Notes: generated by a model from the letters alone, not told the origin. DNA of 64,000 nt from Candidatus Poseidonia sp. (GCA_016778305.1 JADHPT010000005.1:1-64000); one strand, 5' to 3'. Numbered from the stretch's first letter, positions 19,301 to 27,418 are shown. Program-made: numbers and translations.

Positions 19301-19434
19301 TAGAGGGTCTGAGCGTGGCAATTTTAGCGGTTGTCGGCGTTGGTGTTCTTCTCGCAGCGGGTCTTGTCATTGCGCTCCTCATGAGAAGCAACGAGGGCAA
19401 GGACGGGGAAAACGACCGGTTCGGTATGCAATAA
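16357..19434 (+). CDS. Large secreted surface protein with Ig-like C-terminal repeats and a TM anchor
   Basis: 1,025 residues. A signal peptide (about 1-26, ending IQAQ) precedes a long Thr/Asn/Asp/Glu-rich extracellular region with many N-x-S/T sequons and beta-type patterning. The last third has at least two repeats of the choice-of-anchor/cadherin-like kind: NDRGLEGDLAVGDDVFTT and DDGLNGGDVVAGDGNYTA are clear cognates about 220 residues apart, each followed by a strand-rich segment. A C-terminal TM (about 985-1010) with a charged tail anchors it. No catalytic motif is seen. It probably forms part of the cell surface or binds polymers. Confidence 0.75.
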   Translation: MNNMRRALCVGFLCMFILSTMPIQAQETTSPSVDITTHWLPSGAGANDHAYLLTFSDNGTYGLDINMLHQRDQLALETDHQLEWGHENGMRTALLTFNTSLQWGDTIDLGVDITSHNTMPISVSKERSMVVGVWNQPMDDHEVLLSTTWSMDQNYTTDEGEQRFSLVFDGQGWQQRTGDVLNSWELGNGTFQTLESTEDGQTDLDLVFTQLWKNETIVGGVLTSQIFDARGYGSLDTTVIDGETVTVIHADVSQAHLNRSLIEGVIEESLLLEATGELNVSEDEDNSNLSIDGELSVFYFQYHDVDGERVLQHTQFEAMADFVLIDEGTRLDVSLDGFTSLERWEDGVRLQHHEELYGTGTFGFEDQDENASVMVNGSILDLHTKIVNGTTLIDDLHVDGTLSGDVQGTFGVLRGIEETGSQANATEEVFLVNVIHQESWFNITGINGGNFFDGAGLGATHNETWDYQVVNSDWDNRTVRLVWRETGADASEGDERPERSPIQQNASAPQAEDGLGDLTVGRETGLMPIPMAQHDQLRLDGQDGLTLTITAGIPRIDTRDGHNLSVIEWSGSYGGSGESGQASGTIVSVGPLQGLLSSTTRSLSIPFGESNETVTVVESQYLERVVSPSIVSEDENSPPVIGELRLQEGLVLGEGGSIAHLEVVVQDSEWNLETVEVDLSPIGGDIVALNDRGLEGDLAVGDDVFTTAIIVQGLEVGDIVLNVTAVDGFGASSSASGSILVVNQAPRITSVDLVPSSLERGQSIVLNIEAYDGHGVQSVHLDLREYGGAVIALNKSDNVWATMAPMPLGMTPGDQSLLLSLTDLDGASGSYRTWMQPLQSVGHPLFGPHHVNGGGESSIEVTILNDRPTILTQPIVITKGDLENIPYSVYVSDPDGIERVQINMGVYAQVGVTSWVLMYDDGLNGGDVVAGDGNYTALLSVRAGTPLGFHEISLRAFDTYGEVNLGDAVIELSQSESSVDDVEGLSVAILAVVGVGVLLAAGLVIALLMRSNEGKDGENDRFGMQ

Positions 19435-19534
19435 GGGTATAGCCTTCTCCTTCAATTGACACGCTGTGGGCCGAACGCGCGCTAAGGTTCACGCCGACAA
19501 TGGTTTAAACTCCCGCCAAGTCGGATGGATGCGA

Positions 19535-19606
19535 GCGAGCGTAGTGTAGTGGTTATCACCGAGCGTTGCCAACGCTTGAACCCGGGTTCGAGTCCCGGCG
19601 CTCGCA
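19535..19606 (+). tRNA. tRNA-Gly (GCC)
   Basis: A 72-nt cloverleaf can be drawn by hand: acceptor GCGAGCG (19535-19541) with CGCTCGC (19599-19605) and discriminator A. The anticodon stem-loop is GAGCG-TTGCCAA-CGCTT, giving anticodon GCC for glycine. The T arm is CCGGG-TTCGAGT-CCCGG. No CCA is encoded and no intron is seen. A TATA-like TTTAAAC lies about 30 bases upstream (near 19504). Confidence 0.95.
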
Positions 19607-19692
19607 CTCTTTGACCCACGGCGAGCCTATCACGTCCAATATTTTGTCAAATTTTATGGGGTGAATGGGCTACGGATTATACGGAGAGCCCC

Positions 19693-20016
19693 ATGCCTGA
19701 CCGCCGAACCATCTTCGTTGGAAAAAAACCCCTGCATGCCTATGTACGCGCCGTTGTGATGGCGATGGAGGCTGGTGATCGTGCCCTTCAACTCGTTGCG
19801 CGTGGAGCAACGATCTCCCGCGCCGTCGACGTTGCGGAGATTTGTCGAAGAAGAAACGGGCACATCGCACAAGGATTGCCTGAAACAATTCAGATTCAAC
19901 ACATTGAATGCGGTTCTGAAGAAGTACCAACCGATGGTGGAACCATGCGAACCGTCAGCGTGCTTCGTATCGATCTTGATGGCGTGGGCGAAGTTCCTCA
20001 ATCCGAAGAGGAGTGA
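19693..20016 (+). CDS. albA: Alba, archaeal chromatin / RNA-binding protein
   Basis: 107 residues. It is a small abundant DNA- and RNA-binding protein that dimerises and coats chromosomal DNA. IFVGKKPLHAYVRAVVMAM and LVARGATISRAVDVAEICRR match the Alba fold, including the DNA-contacting Lys of VGKKP that is a target of acetylation in other archaea. A C-terminal acidic tail (SEEE) extends beyond the core. GGAG stands about 9 bases before the ATG. The 3' end overlaps the convergent arsC-like gene by 19 bases. Confidence 0.95.
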   Translation: MPDRRTIFVGKKPLHAYVRAVVMAMEAGDRALQLVARGATISRAVDVAEICRRRNGHIAQGLPETIQIQHIECGSEEVPTDGGTMRTVSVLRIDLDGVGEVPQSEEE

Positions 20017-20378
20017 GCGACCAGTAGGTTGAGGCGGCGTTCAATTTCTGCCGCAGTTGCTTCGTACACTTCATAGGCCTGCCCAACCGGGTCTTCGAGT
20101 TCCCAATCTTCGTCAATTCGCATCACGGGGCAGTGGACGCCACATCCCATTGAGATGACCTTGTCGAAATCTTCTGCTTTGAAGAGGTCGACATTCTTTG
20201 GTGTCAATTCGCTGGTGTCAATGTTGCGAGCTTCGAGGAATCGTTTTGCATTGATAGCAACTTCGTCAGCAGGATGTGTGCCAGCCGAACTGGCCTCAAA
20301 TCCCATCTCGCGAGCGAGTCCTTCAGCCATTTGGGAGCGGCAAGAATTTCCAACGCATACGAAGAGGACTTTCATCAT
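19998..20378 (-). CDS. arsC: Arsenate reductase / low-molecular-weight phosphatase
   Basis: 126 residues. Family with the P-loop CVGNSCRSQMAEG: nucleophile Cys, then Arg of C-x5-R. A second pair of Cys in MGCGVHCPVM followed by DEDWELEDPVG is the mark of thioredoxin-coupled ArsC rather than a plain tyrosine phosphatase. It would reduce arsenate to arsenite. No arsenite exporter gene is near. ATG at 20376-20378, with an equivalent ATG one codon on. It converges with alba. Confidence 0.88.
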   Translation of the reverse strand: MMKVLFVCVGNSCRSQMAEGLAREMGFEASSAGTHPADEVAINAKRFLEARNIDTSELTPKNVDLFKAEDFDKVISMGCGVHCPVMRIDEDWELEDPVGQAYEVYEATAAEIERRLNLLVAHSSSD

Positions 20379-20458
20379 GAGGATATAGACTGCGAGTCCC
20401 TATCAAGCCTTTCTCTTTAGATGCATGATTTGACATACGAGGCTCGCCACCTCCCGAC

Positions 20459-20833
20459 GTGCCTTGGAAAGCATTGGTTGTGAATCTCGGTGCTTTTGCC
20501 GTACTGTTCGCTCTCCACGTGGTGGCGGCGTCTCTTGAATGGGACATGCTCTTCCGCCTTGTTGCTTGTTCCATTACCTTCCAGATCTTCTTGTTTGGAC
20601 CTCTGACCGTGTGGATTGAAAATGCCCCTTCCAGGCTTGAGCGAAGAAGGACCAATGGCATGGCCACCTTCGTTGCTCTACCGCTGGCACTCGCTTTAGC
20701 GTGGGCCTATGGCGGAATGTCGTGGAATCCTTATGCAGTTGGTGTCTTTGTTGGAATCATCTTGAGCATTCATGGCTGGATGCACGTGGCCTTAGCCAGC
20801 GATGCACCTTCCGGCGTGGGTGGGTTGAAGTAG
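20459..20833 (+). CDS. Small multi-TM membrane protein, unknown
   Basis: 124 residues from a GTG at 20459. Hydropathy suggests three to four membrane segments: about 6-24, 32-50, 68-85 and 92-110, with a basic loop RLERRRTNG between the second and third. No conserved motif was recognised. It reads toward the Mrp-like gene and ends 20 bases before its ATG, so it may be co-transcribed. The start could lie a few codons later. Confidence 0.55.
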   Translation: MPWKALVVNLGAFAVLFALHVVAASLEWDMLFRLVACSITFQIFLFGPLTVWIENAPSRLERRRTNGMATFVALPLALALAWAYGGMSWNPYAVGVFVGIILSIHGWMHVALASDAPSGVGGLK

Positions 20834-20853
20834 CCCTGTAGGATGGTCGGAAC

Positions 20854-21864
20854 ATGGCGGATTCACCCGTAACCATCACGACCCCCGGAAGCGACGATGC
20901 AGCATCAGCAGGCCCGTCGCCTCAAGAGCAGAAACAGATGGAGCAAGCCTATGCACAAATGAAGCGCAAGATGTCAATGGAAGAGATTGGTCGCAATATT
21001 AAGCACAAGATCATGGTCCTCTCAGGCAAAGGTGGCGTTGGCAAATCAACCGTTTCAACCGGGCTCGCCCTGTCCCTCGCGCAACAAGGATATGCCGTGG
21101 GAATCCTTGATATCGACATCACAGGCCCCAACGTTCCGAAGATGATGGGGCTTGACGGACGTCGCCTTCACGTCGAGAATAAGCGAATCCACCCCGCTCA
21201 AGGCCACTTGGGTGTAAAAGTCATCAGCATGGCCTTTTTACTCGAAGACGAAGACACCCCCGTCGTGTGGCGCGGTCCTATCAAATTGGGTGCCATTCAG
21301 CAATTCATCGGTGATGTCGAGTGGGGAGAATTGGATTATCTCGTCATCGATTTCCCGCCGGGTACATCTGACGAACCTCTCACCGTTGCTCAATCACTTC
21401 CAGATATTGACGGCATGGTCATCGTAACCACGCCCCAGCAAGTGGCTCTTCTGGACAGCCGCAAGTCGATCACCTTCTCGGAATCCTTGAAGGTTCCAGT
21501 GATCGGTGTGGTTGAGAACATGAGCGGATTTACCGTAAGCGGCACCGCTTCGCCCGGAAGTGAGTTTTCAGTCGCTGCACCGGGTGGAAAAACCATCACC
21601 ACGTCAGCTGACGGCGAAGGCAACTTCTCCTTCACGCTCGATATTTTCAAAGAAGGCGGTGGCAAATCAACCGCAGAGGAATTTGGCGTTCCCTTCCTTG
21701 GCGCCCTTCCCTTCGATCCAGGCTTCGTACGGGGTGGGGATGACGGGGTTCATCGCATCGTTTCTGAACCAGACGGTCCTTCCGCTGTAGCCTTCTCAAA
21801 AGTAGTTGCAGCCATCCTCGACCAACTCTCTGACGGTTCTGATGGCGGATTGGAAATCATCTGA
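20854..21864 (+). CDS. Mrp/NBP35-family P-loop ATPase lacking cysteines
   Basis: 336 residues. The Mrp (ApbC) group carries Fe-S clusters to apoproteins. The deviant Walker A SGKGGVGKSTVS, DIDITGPNVPKMMG, and the DFPPGTSDE and TTPQQVAL blocks are canonical. Normally the C-terminal part has NMS-x-F-V-CPHC with the bridging Fe-S cysteines. Here that loop is replaced by about 34 residues (about 228-261) that read like one Ig-type hairpin unit (VSGTASPGS, then GGKTITTSADGEGNFSFT), rejoining the family at LDIFKEGGG. I find no Cys anywhere in the protein. The fold and ATPase are intact, so a changed role or partner-supplied cysteines are likely. The DUF971 gene follows by 9 bases. Confidence 0.9.
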   Translation: MADSPVTITTPGSDDAASAGPSPQEQKQMEQAYAQMKRKMSMEEIGRNIKHKIMVLSGKGGVGKSTVSTGLALSLAQQGYAVGILDIDITGPNVPKMMGLDGRRLHVENKRIHPAQGHLGVKVISMAFLLEDEDTPVVWRGPIKLGAIQQFIGDVEWGELDYLVIDFPPGTSDEPLTVAQSLPDIDGMVIVTTPQQVALLDSRKSITFSESLKVPVIGVVENMSGFTVSGTASPGSEFSVAAPGGKTITTSADGEGNFSFTLDIFKEGGGKSTAEEFGVPFLGALPFDPGFVRGGDDGVHRIVSEPDGPSAVAFSKVVAAILDQLSDGSDGGLEII

Positions 21865-21873
21865 GGTGAATAC

Positions 21874-22227
21874 ATGACTGAAACGCTTCCCACCCTGAAC
21901 AAACTAGAGAGGCGAAAGCAGGACATGGAACTGACCTACGATGACGGCACTACCTACACCGTAGCTTACGACGACTTGCGCCATGCTTGCCCCTGTGCCA
22001 AGTGCTCACCAATGCGCAATGACGACGATGCAAGTCGTACGCTACGTCGCCAAATAGAAGCCCTGCCTGCTGAAAAACCTCACATTCGAACCGTAGGAAA
22101 ATACGCCCTTGGCTTTGAATGGCAACAGGGATGTTCGAGCGGAATTTATCGATTTGAGCGAATCCACGACCTTGCTCTGCGTCGCGACCCTGACCGTGGA
22201 CGACCCTACGTTCACGGTGCATGGTAG
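21874..22227 (+). CDS. DUF971 protein (cysteine-bearing Mrp partner)
   Basis: 117 residues. It has the DUF971 / gamma-butyrobetaine-hydroxylase N-terminal fold: TYDDGTTYTVAYDDLRHACP, then Cys at 39, 41 and 44 (ACPCAKC) and Cys87 in the GCSSGIYRFERIHDL block. The domain binds Zn or an Fe-S centre in relatives and is known as a neighbour or fusion partner of Mrp. GAGGTGA lies 5 bases before the ATG. Nine bases separate it from the cysteine-free Mrp gene, making a tight pair and suggesting joint work in Fe-S handling. Confidence 0.85.
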   Translation: MTETLPTLNKLERRKQDMELTYDDGTTYTVAYDDLRHACPCAKCSPMRNDDDASRTLRRQIEALPAEKPHIRTVGKYALGFEWQQGCSSGIYRFERIHDLALRRDPDRGRPYVHGAW

Positions 22228-22305
22228 AGAGAACGCCTTTGTTTCGGCCAAAGGGACGACGCCTTGATGAAGAAGAGGCCATGACCCACCAACGGAGTGA
22301 GTGCC

Positions 22306-24372
22306 ATGCAGAGCGTCTACTTGACTTGGATGATCAGCGCTCTTGCTCTCGGCGTGCTCCTGTTGCCTGTCTTCAAACCTCCTTGGGCAAAGATATCCTT
22401 GCCTCCTTTTGTTGACTTTTTCAGAAGGTATTCGATTCACATTCTCATCGTCTTTGTTATTTACAATGCAAAGGACGGGCTTGACCAAATCGATCGGGTC
22501 CTTATGGCGAGTACCGGACTGGACATGACACCCTATATCTGGGCCATTGAAGGCAACCTTGTTCTGTGGGTTCAGCAAACCTTTGAACATCCACTCTTGA
22601 CCGCAGCGTTGACGCATTTTTACGTGGCAGGGTTCATGTTCATTTGCTTTGTTTCTGTGTTCTACTTTGCCTACTTTGACGACCGTTGGCTGGCCGACCG
22701 TGTCACACTTTCAATCGCTTGGGTGTACATCTTTGCCGTACCCTTCTATCTCTTTTTCAACGTGCGAGTCACGGGGGACGCCATACCCGAAATGCAAACC
22801 TTGGCCTACACGTTAACCCCTGAAATCGCTGATTGGTTTCGCCGTGTTGATCCCTTTACCAACGGTATGCCTTCCCTTCACATTGGTATACCGTTTGCAG
22901 TTTGGCTATGCTTGACACGGTTCGACGACGACCGCCGGTGGAACCGCTATCGTCACACGGTTTTTGCCTATACACTCCTGACTGCATTCACCATCATCTA
23001 TCTGGGCATCCACTGGTTTCTTGACATCATTGGCGGCATGCTCGTTGCGGGTGCAGCCGTCTCCATGGCCGACCGTACCTCCAATACGTGGTGGAAATTC
23101 TTTGACGAGCGTACCATGAACGCTCGCATCGTCACCGTACTCACCCGTCCGAAGAAAGCATGGTCTGTGGTTCAAAATCGAAGCCAGATATTTTGGAAGC
23201 AATACCGTACACCAAGCAGCAGAGAGACGTGGAGAATGGCCGTTGCAATTTTGATCGTTGTCATGGCGGTCGTCACCTGGGATTTGACCAATCGTTCACT
23301 GCCTGCGGGTGGAGTAGAGGCCCCCCAAACGACGGCTGCAGCCGATGGATGGCTGGTCACTCTTGACAATCAAAGCGAAGGCGTCGTCTTGGTGCTTCAT
23401 GACCTTTCACTGGAAGACTACGAAGCGGAGATGCTCGCAGTACCCGATCTGAGCATGAATTCAACCTACGCCCTTCTTCAGGAGACGCTTGTGGTTACCA
23501 ATAACACCCATCTTTTCACCTATGACGTCAACGATCCCTCTTCGCCTCAATCGACCATCTCGATGCCTGAACATGACATGCTGCAGATGTGTAAATTCGC
23601 TCAAAACCCTGTCATCGTGTTCACCGTCAACGGCGAACTACAGGCGATGAACCTCAACGGGGAATCCATGAGTCCGACCCAAGCGCCAGTGAACGACATA
23701 CGCTACCTCACCTGTACGGGTTCGGAAATCGCCTTCGTTGTCAACGCTGCACCAACCACCGTCAACATCGTGCAATTGGGTGTTTCAGGTCAAGTGGCCT
23801 ATGAGATCAATGCCTCTGCCCCTCCCGAAGAAGACGCTATCCTCGAAACATGGTTGACACCCGTTGACATGGAGAACGCCAGTATTGTTGACGTTGCCTT
23901 CACCCGTGAACATCTTGCCGTAACGGTGAACGTGAGCGCAACCGATCGATTGGTTCTTTACAACCGTTCATCGGCCATGCAGTGGCTTGCAAGCAATCCA
24001 AAATATCACGCTTCCGACCCGTCCATCGGTCATGGTGTAATGGCGTGGTCCGTTCGCGACCATCTGAACCCGCTTACCCCTCAATCAAAGTACCTTGACC
24101 GTGAAATTTACTTCGTTGAATTGGAGGCAAATACCACGCAAATATTGACCTCTGATACGAAGGAACAGTGGGGGCCACAGGTCCTAGAACATCATTTGGT
24201 GTACTTTCAGCTGGATGGAGAAACCCAAACGTTGGAAATCCATTCATGGGAGCCCGAATTAAGACTCTACTCAAGTCTCATTCTTCAAGCAGGTGTTCTT
24301 CTCGCCTTTGTAGTGGTAGCCTGGAACATGTGGCAGCGCCAAAGTGAACGTCGCACACAACGTCATCCGTGA
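22306..24372 (+). CDS. PAP2-family phosphatase/transferase with a C-terminal ectodomain
   Basis: 688 residues from the ATG at 22306; a GTG 9 bases earlier is an alternative. The N-terminal half is a multi-TM PAP2 / inositolphosphoryl-ceramide-synthase-like domain: NGMPSLHIGIPFAV and YLGIHWFLDIIGGM carry the two catalytic His and the downstream Asp. A further TM follows near residue 310. A polar beta-rich extracytoplasmic region (about 330-655), with repeating strand patterns suggestive of a propeller, then precedes a last TM (about 660-680) and basic tail. It probably acts on lipid phosphates or phospho-head groups at the membrane. The fusion to a C-terminal ectodomain is unusual. The 3' end overlaps bud32 by 10 bases. 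Confidence 0.8.
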   Translation: MQSVYLTWMISALALGVLLLPVFKPPWAKISLPPFVDFFRRYSIHILIVFVIYNAKDGLDQIDRVLMASTGLDMTPYIWAIEGNLVLWVQQTFEHPLLTAALTHFYVAGFMFICFVSVFYFAYFDDRWLADRVTLSIAWVYIFAVPFYLFFNVRVTGDAIPEMQTLAYTLTPEIADWFRRVDPFTNGMPSLHIGIPFAVWLCLTRFDDDRRWNRYRHTVFAYTLLTAFTIIYLGIHWFLDIIGGMLVAGAAVSMADRTSNTWWKFFDERTMNARIVTVLTRPKKAWSVVQNRSQIFWKQYRTPSSRETWRMAVAILIVVMAVVTWDLTNRSLPAGGVEAPQTTAAADGWLVTLDNQSEGVVLVLHDLSLEDYEAEMLAVPDLSMNSTYALLQETLVVTNNTHLFTYDVNDPSSPQSTISMPEHDMLQMCKFAQNPVIVFTVNGELQAMNLNGESMSPTQAPVNDIRYLTCTGSEIAFVVNAAPTTVNIVQLGVSGQVAYEINASAPPEEDAILETWLTPVDMENASIVDVAFTREHLAVTVNVSATDRLVLYNRSSAMQWLASNPKYHASDPSIGHGVMAWSVRDHLNPLTPQSKYLDREIYFVELEANTTQILTSDTKEQWGPQVLEHHLVYFQLDGETQTLEIHSWEPELRLYSSLILQAGVLLAFVVVAWNMWQRQSERRTQRHP

Positions 24373-25043
24373 TAGCGAACGCGAGTACGAACATCCTCAA
24401 GGCGCGTGTGAACTTCTTTGGCGGAAGGGACCGGTCCCCCTTGCAGAAGCGGAGCCTCGCCCATGGCGATTTCCGCATTCAAATAGCCTTCAATGACATG
24501 GTCGATCGCCCCTTCCCATTGCGGATGTGAGGCACCCAGAATTTCATCCAAAACGTGCAGATCAATACCAAAGCGTTCGACATCGTATTCGATGGATGCA
24601 AGGCCAAAATCAATGAGGTGAACCTGATCTCCGTCGATGAGGATGTTATTGGTCGAAAGGTCGCCATGCGTAACAGCTTCTCGATGGAGGCGACGGACGC
24701 TTGCCCCCACGCGTTGAAGAATCTGCTCAACATTCTCATAGGTTGTATGTTCATCGTTGAGAACCTCAATCAATGGACGACCGGGAAGATACTCGATGAT
24801 CAATTGCCCGCCTTCGTAGTCTAAATCCCAAACCGCAGGTACTGAGAGTCCACAGCGTCGTATTTTGACCAGCAATCGGGCTTCGCTGACCATCCGACGC
24901 ACGCCCAACCTGTGATCGAGGTTGGGATGACGCCACGCTCGCGGTCGTCGTTGTTTCCTCACGGCATCGTTTCCGAACCATGTTCCCTTCCATACTTCCG
25001 CTTCGGCACCGAGGTGCAGTCGTTGGGTGGCATGGAAGGCCAT
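24363..25043 (-). CDS. bud32: Bud32, atypical kinase/ATPase of the KEOPS complex
   Basis: 226 residues. KEOPS makes the t6A37 tRNA modification with Kae1; Bud32 supplies ATPase activity. Diagnostic segments are the N-terminal GAEAEVWKG, DHRLGVRRMVSEARLL, HGDLSTNNIL (catalytic Asp and Asn) and LIDFGLAS (metal-binding Asp). It is a separate protein, not fused to Kae1 as in many archaea. The PAP2 gene converges with it, overlapping 10 bases. The divergent nadA gene starts about 120 bp away. Confidence 0.93.
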   Translation of the reverse strand: MAFHATQRLHLGAEAEVWKGTWFGNDAVRKQRRPRAWRHPNLDHRLGVRRMVSEARLLVKIRRCGLSVPAVWDLDYEGGQLIIEYLPGRPLIEVLNDEHTTYENVEQILQRVGASVRRLHREAVTHGDLSTNNILIDGDQVHLIDFGLASIEYDVERFGIDLHVLDEILGASHPQWEGAIDHVIEGYLNAEIAMGEAPLLQGGPVPSAKEVHTRLEDVRTRVRYHG

Positions 25044-25164
25044 GGTCTGCGCAACGGATGGGTGTTTTCAAACTTCACACCCCATCCGTTCCTTCAAAAA
25101 GGGTCATGCCTTGGGTCACATGAGAGCCATGAGCATTAGCCTACCGATGTGTTCTGTCGACTTC

Positions 25165-26283
25165 ATGGACACCACACTGTCTATGGAGGAACAGGCCATT
25201 GCCGATTACATTCAAGACTTGAAGAAACAGCTTGGTGACGATTTGTTAATCCTCGGCCATCACTATCAACGAGACAGCATCGTCATGCACGCAGATTTCC
25301 TGGGGGATTCCTTCATGTTAAGTCAAAAGGCTGCAGACTCCTCAGCCAAATACATCATCTTTTGCGGCGTTCATTTCATGGCCGAATCCGCTGATATTCT
25401 GACCTCAAACGACCAGTCAGTCATCCTTCCCAACATGAGGGCGGGCTGTTCGATGGCTGATATGGCCACCCTTGGTGAGGTTGAAGTCGCTTGGGCTGAT
25501 TTATTGAGCGAATCGGGATTAAGTGACCCCATCAACAGAGATCATCCTGAACATCCCGCTGAGGACGGCGAAGCTTACTTGGTACCTGTAACCTACATGA
25601 ATTCGAGCGCTGATTTGAAGGATTTCGTTGGCCGTCACGGGGGCGTCGTTTGTACGTCCTCCAACGCTCAAGGTGTGTTGAATTGGGCTTTCGAGCGAGC
25701 AGGTCCGAACGGTGCGGTGTTGTTTTTCCCCGACCAACATCTTGGGAGAAATACGGGATTAGCAATGGGCATCAGCGAAGAAAAAATGCCTACTTGGACT
25801 CCTGGAATTGGAGCCATGGGTGAAATTAAAGATTCACGAATCATTCTTTGGCACGGCTTTTGTTCTGTTCACAAGCGTTTCACTCCCGAACAAATACACG
25901 ACTTCCGGTCGCAATACCCCGACGGTCTCGTTGTCGTACACCCTGAATGTCCCAAAGAGACCGTTGAACTCGCCGATACCAACGGTTCAACTCAGTACAT
26001 TCGTAACTATGTCAATGACCTACCTGCTGGCTCAAACGTGGCAATTGGAACTGAAATCAACATGGTTGCACGTCTGGCACGGGAGCATCCAGACAAGCAC
26101 ATTGAATGTCTTGACGATGAGATTTGTCCCTGTTCAACCATGTACATGATTCATCCAGCCTACCTCATGGACGTACTCGAACGCTTGGTGAACGGTGAAA
26201 TCCCCAATCAAGTCATCGTTCCAGATGAGGTTCAAGAGGGCTCTCTTCTCGCATTAAAACGGATGCTCGCCATCACCAAGTGA
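25165..26283 (+). CDS. nadA: Quinolinate synthase
   Basis: 372 residues from the ATG at 25165, chosen because family proteins have about 30-40 residues before GHHYQ. In-frame ATGs upstream (25120, 25132, 25150) remain possible. It condenses iminoaspartate and dihydroxyacetone phosphate into quinolinate for NAD synthesis and carries one oxygen-sensitive 4Fe-4S cluster. Cys in IFCGVHFM (67), VHPECPKE and EICPCSTMYM are the likely cluster ligands; RAGCSMADM holds a further conserved Cys. No nadB or nadC is nearby. It converges with crcB and overlaps it by 11 bases. Confidence 0.93.
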   Translation: MDTTLSMEEQAIADYIQDLKKQLGDDLLILGHHYQRDSIVMHADFLGDSFMLSQKAADSSAKYIIFCGVHFMAESADILTSNDQSVILPNMRAGCSMADMATLGEVEVAWADLLSESGLSDPINRDHPEHPAEDGEAYLVPVTYMNSSADLKDFVGRHGGVVCTSSNAQGVLNWAFERAGPNGAVLFFPDQHLGRNTGLAMGISEEKMPTWTPGIGAMGEIKDSRIILWHGFCSVHKRFTPEQIHDFRSQYPDGLVVVHPECPKETVELADTNGSTQYIRNYVNDLPAGSNVAIGTEINMVARLAREHPDKHIECLDDEICPCSTMYMIHPAYLMDVLERLVNGEIPNQVIVPDEVQEGSLLALKRMLAITK

Positions 26284-26656
26284 GCGGGAAAAGAACGCTG
26301 CTACCGACCCGCCATCCAATCAGGGCAAGCAAGGGTCCACCGAGGGCAGATGAAGCAACATAGCCCAGCAACGCAGACCACTGTTCTTCTTGATAGAGCG
26401 TAGCGGTTTCAACCGAAAAGGTGGAGAGGGTCGTGAAAGCGCCCAAAATACCCGTTCCGAGGAGCAGAGCTTGTGTTTCGCTGAGGGTGCTGGCCGCAAC
26501 CGCTGCCGTCATCACGCCCAACAACAGCGAACCGACAAGGTTGACGGTGAGTGTTGCCCAAGGAAAGCCTTCGGAGGAGACAGTTTCGCTCACGTAAAAC
26601 CGAAGGAGAGCGCCGATAGCTCCACCAAGTGCCACCGCCATCCAGTCGGAGACCAT
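26273..26656 (-). CDS. crcB: Fluoride channel Fluc/CrcB
   Basis: 127 residues from the ATG at 26654-26656; longer starts at 26695 or 26737 would add a poorly conserved head. Fluc is a dual-topology dimeric fluoride channel with four TMs. GGAIGALLRFYV, the Asn of TLTVNLVGSLLLG and GAFTTLSTFSVET (fluoride-path Phe/Thr) are all seen. It protects against fluoride build-up. I looked for a fluoride riboswitch upstream and found none. The ITPase gene starts 112 bases away on the other strand. Confidence 0.92.
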   Translation of the reverse strand: MVSDWMAVALGGAIGALLRFYVSETVSSEGFPWATLTVNLVGSLLLGVMTAAVAASTLSETQALLLGTGILGAFTTLSTFSVETATLYQEEQWSALLGYVASSALGGPLLALIGWRVGSSVLFPLTW

Positions 26657-26767
26657 GCCTTGCGGTTGAGTCCTGAGGCTATGAACGTAGTCCATTTTGA
26701 GTGAAGTCAGGTCCTTCTTTGAAGGTGGAGGAGGCATCGTCTTATGCTACGTGAGGCTGGGAGATGC

Positions 26768-27418
26768 ATGGAAGCAACCGTGTGGTTTCTCACCAGCAAC
26801 CAAGGGAAATTGGAAGAAGCGCAACTTCATTTTGCCCCACTGGGGTACAATATCGAACAACTGGTTGTTCCAGAGGGCGCAATCGTTGAACCACAATCCG
26901 ACTCTTTAGAAGAAATTGCGATCTCGAAACTTGAACAAGCCAAAGCCCACCTTCCAAATTCGAACGACATGGTCATGGTTGAGGACTCTGGATTGTTCAT
27001 CAGCGCCTTGGATGGTTTTCCAGGGGTATATTCATCCTACGTTTACGAAACGATTGGATGCCAAGGCATCTTGCGCCTTTTGGCTCACTTGGAGAGTGAA
27101 GACCCCGTTCAGCAGAAGAAATTGAGAGCGGCTTCTTATCGTGCAGTCACAGCATTGTGGGATGGAACTTCGATGATCATTGGGCTTGGTGAATGCCCGG
27201 GTTCTCTTGCAAGTGAGAAGCATGAAGGCCATGGTTTTGGATATGATCCGGTCTTTGTACCGCTTGATTTGAACGACGAAGGACAACCACTCCCAGCAGG
27301 TGAACTCGGGCCAACAAGCACTCACGGGGTGGCTTTTGGAGGCGTAGAATTGGATGTGAAACACCGCTTCAGCCACCGCAGGCGTGCACTTGAGCATTTG
27401 CTGGAACAATTGCCCTGA
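26768..27418 (+). CDS. rdgB: XTP/dITP diphosphatase (RdgB/HAM1 family)
   Basis: 216 residues from the ATG at 26768; an ATG at 26744 is also in frame. It removes non-canonical purine triphosphates (ITP, XTP) from the pool. The signature blocks are present: WFLTSNQGKLEEA at the N-terminus, VVEDSGLFISALDGFPGVYSS, the HGFGYDPVF loop and the C-terminal KHRFSHRRRAL segment. The protein length is slightly over the usual 185-200 residues. It stands alone between the divergent crcB gene and an unknown TM protein. Confidence 0.93.
   Translation: MEATVWFLTSNQGKLEEAQLHFAPLGYNIEQLVVPEGAIVEPQSDSLEEIAISKLEQAKAHLPNSNDMVMVEDSGLFISALDGFPGVYSSYVYETIGCQGILRLLAHLESEDPVQQKKLRAASYRAVTALWDGTSMIIGLGECPGSLASEKHEGHGFGYDPVFVPLDLNDEGQPLPAGELGPTSTHGVAFGGVELDVKHRFSHRRRALEHLLEQLP

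Noticed and set aside
25027..25164. Longer NadA start
   Set aside because: The extra residues are not family-like and the first bases overlap the bud32 start region. Family N-termini are about 30-40 residues before GHHYQ.
26656..26768. Fluoride riboswitch before crcB
   Set aside because: The gap is short and I found none of the conserved crcB-motif elements; its inverted complement is also blank.
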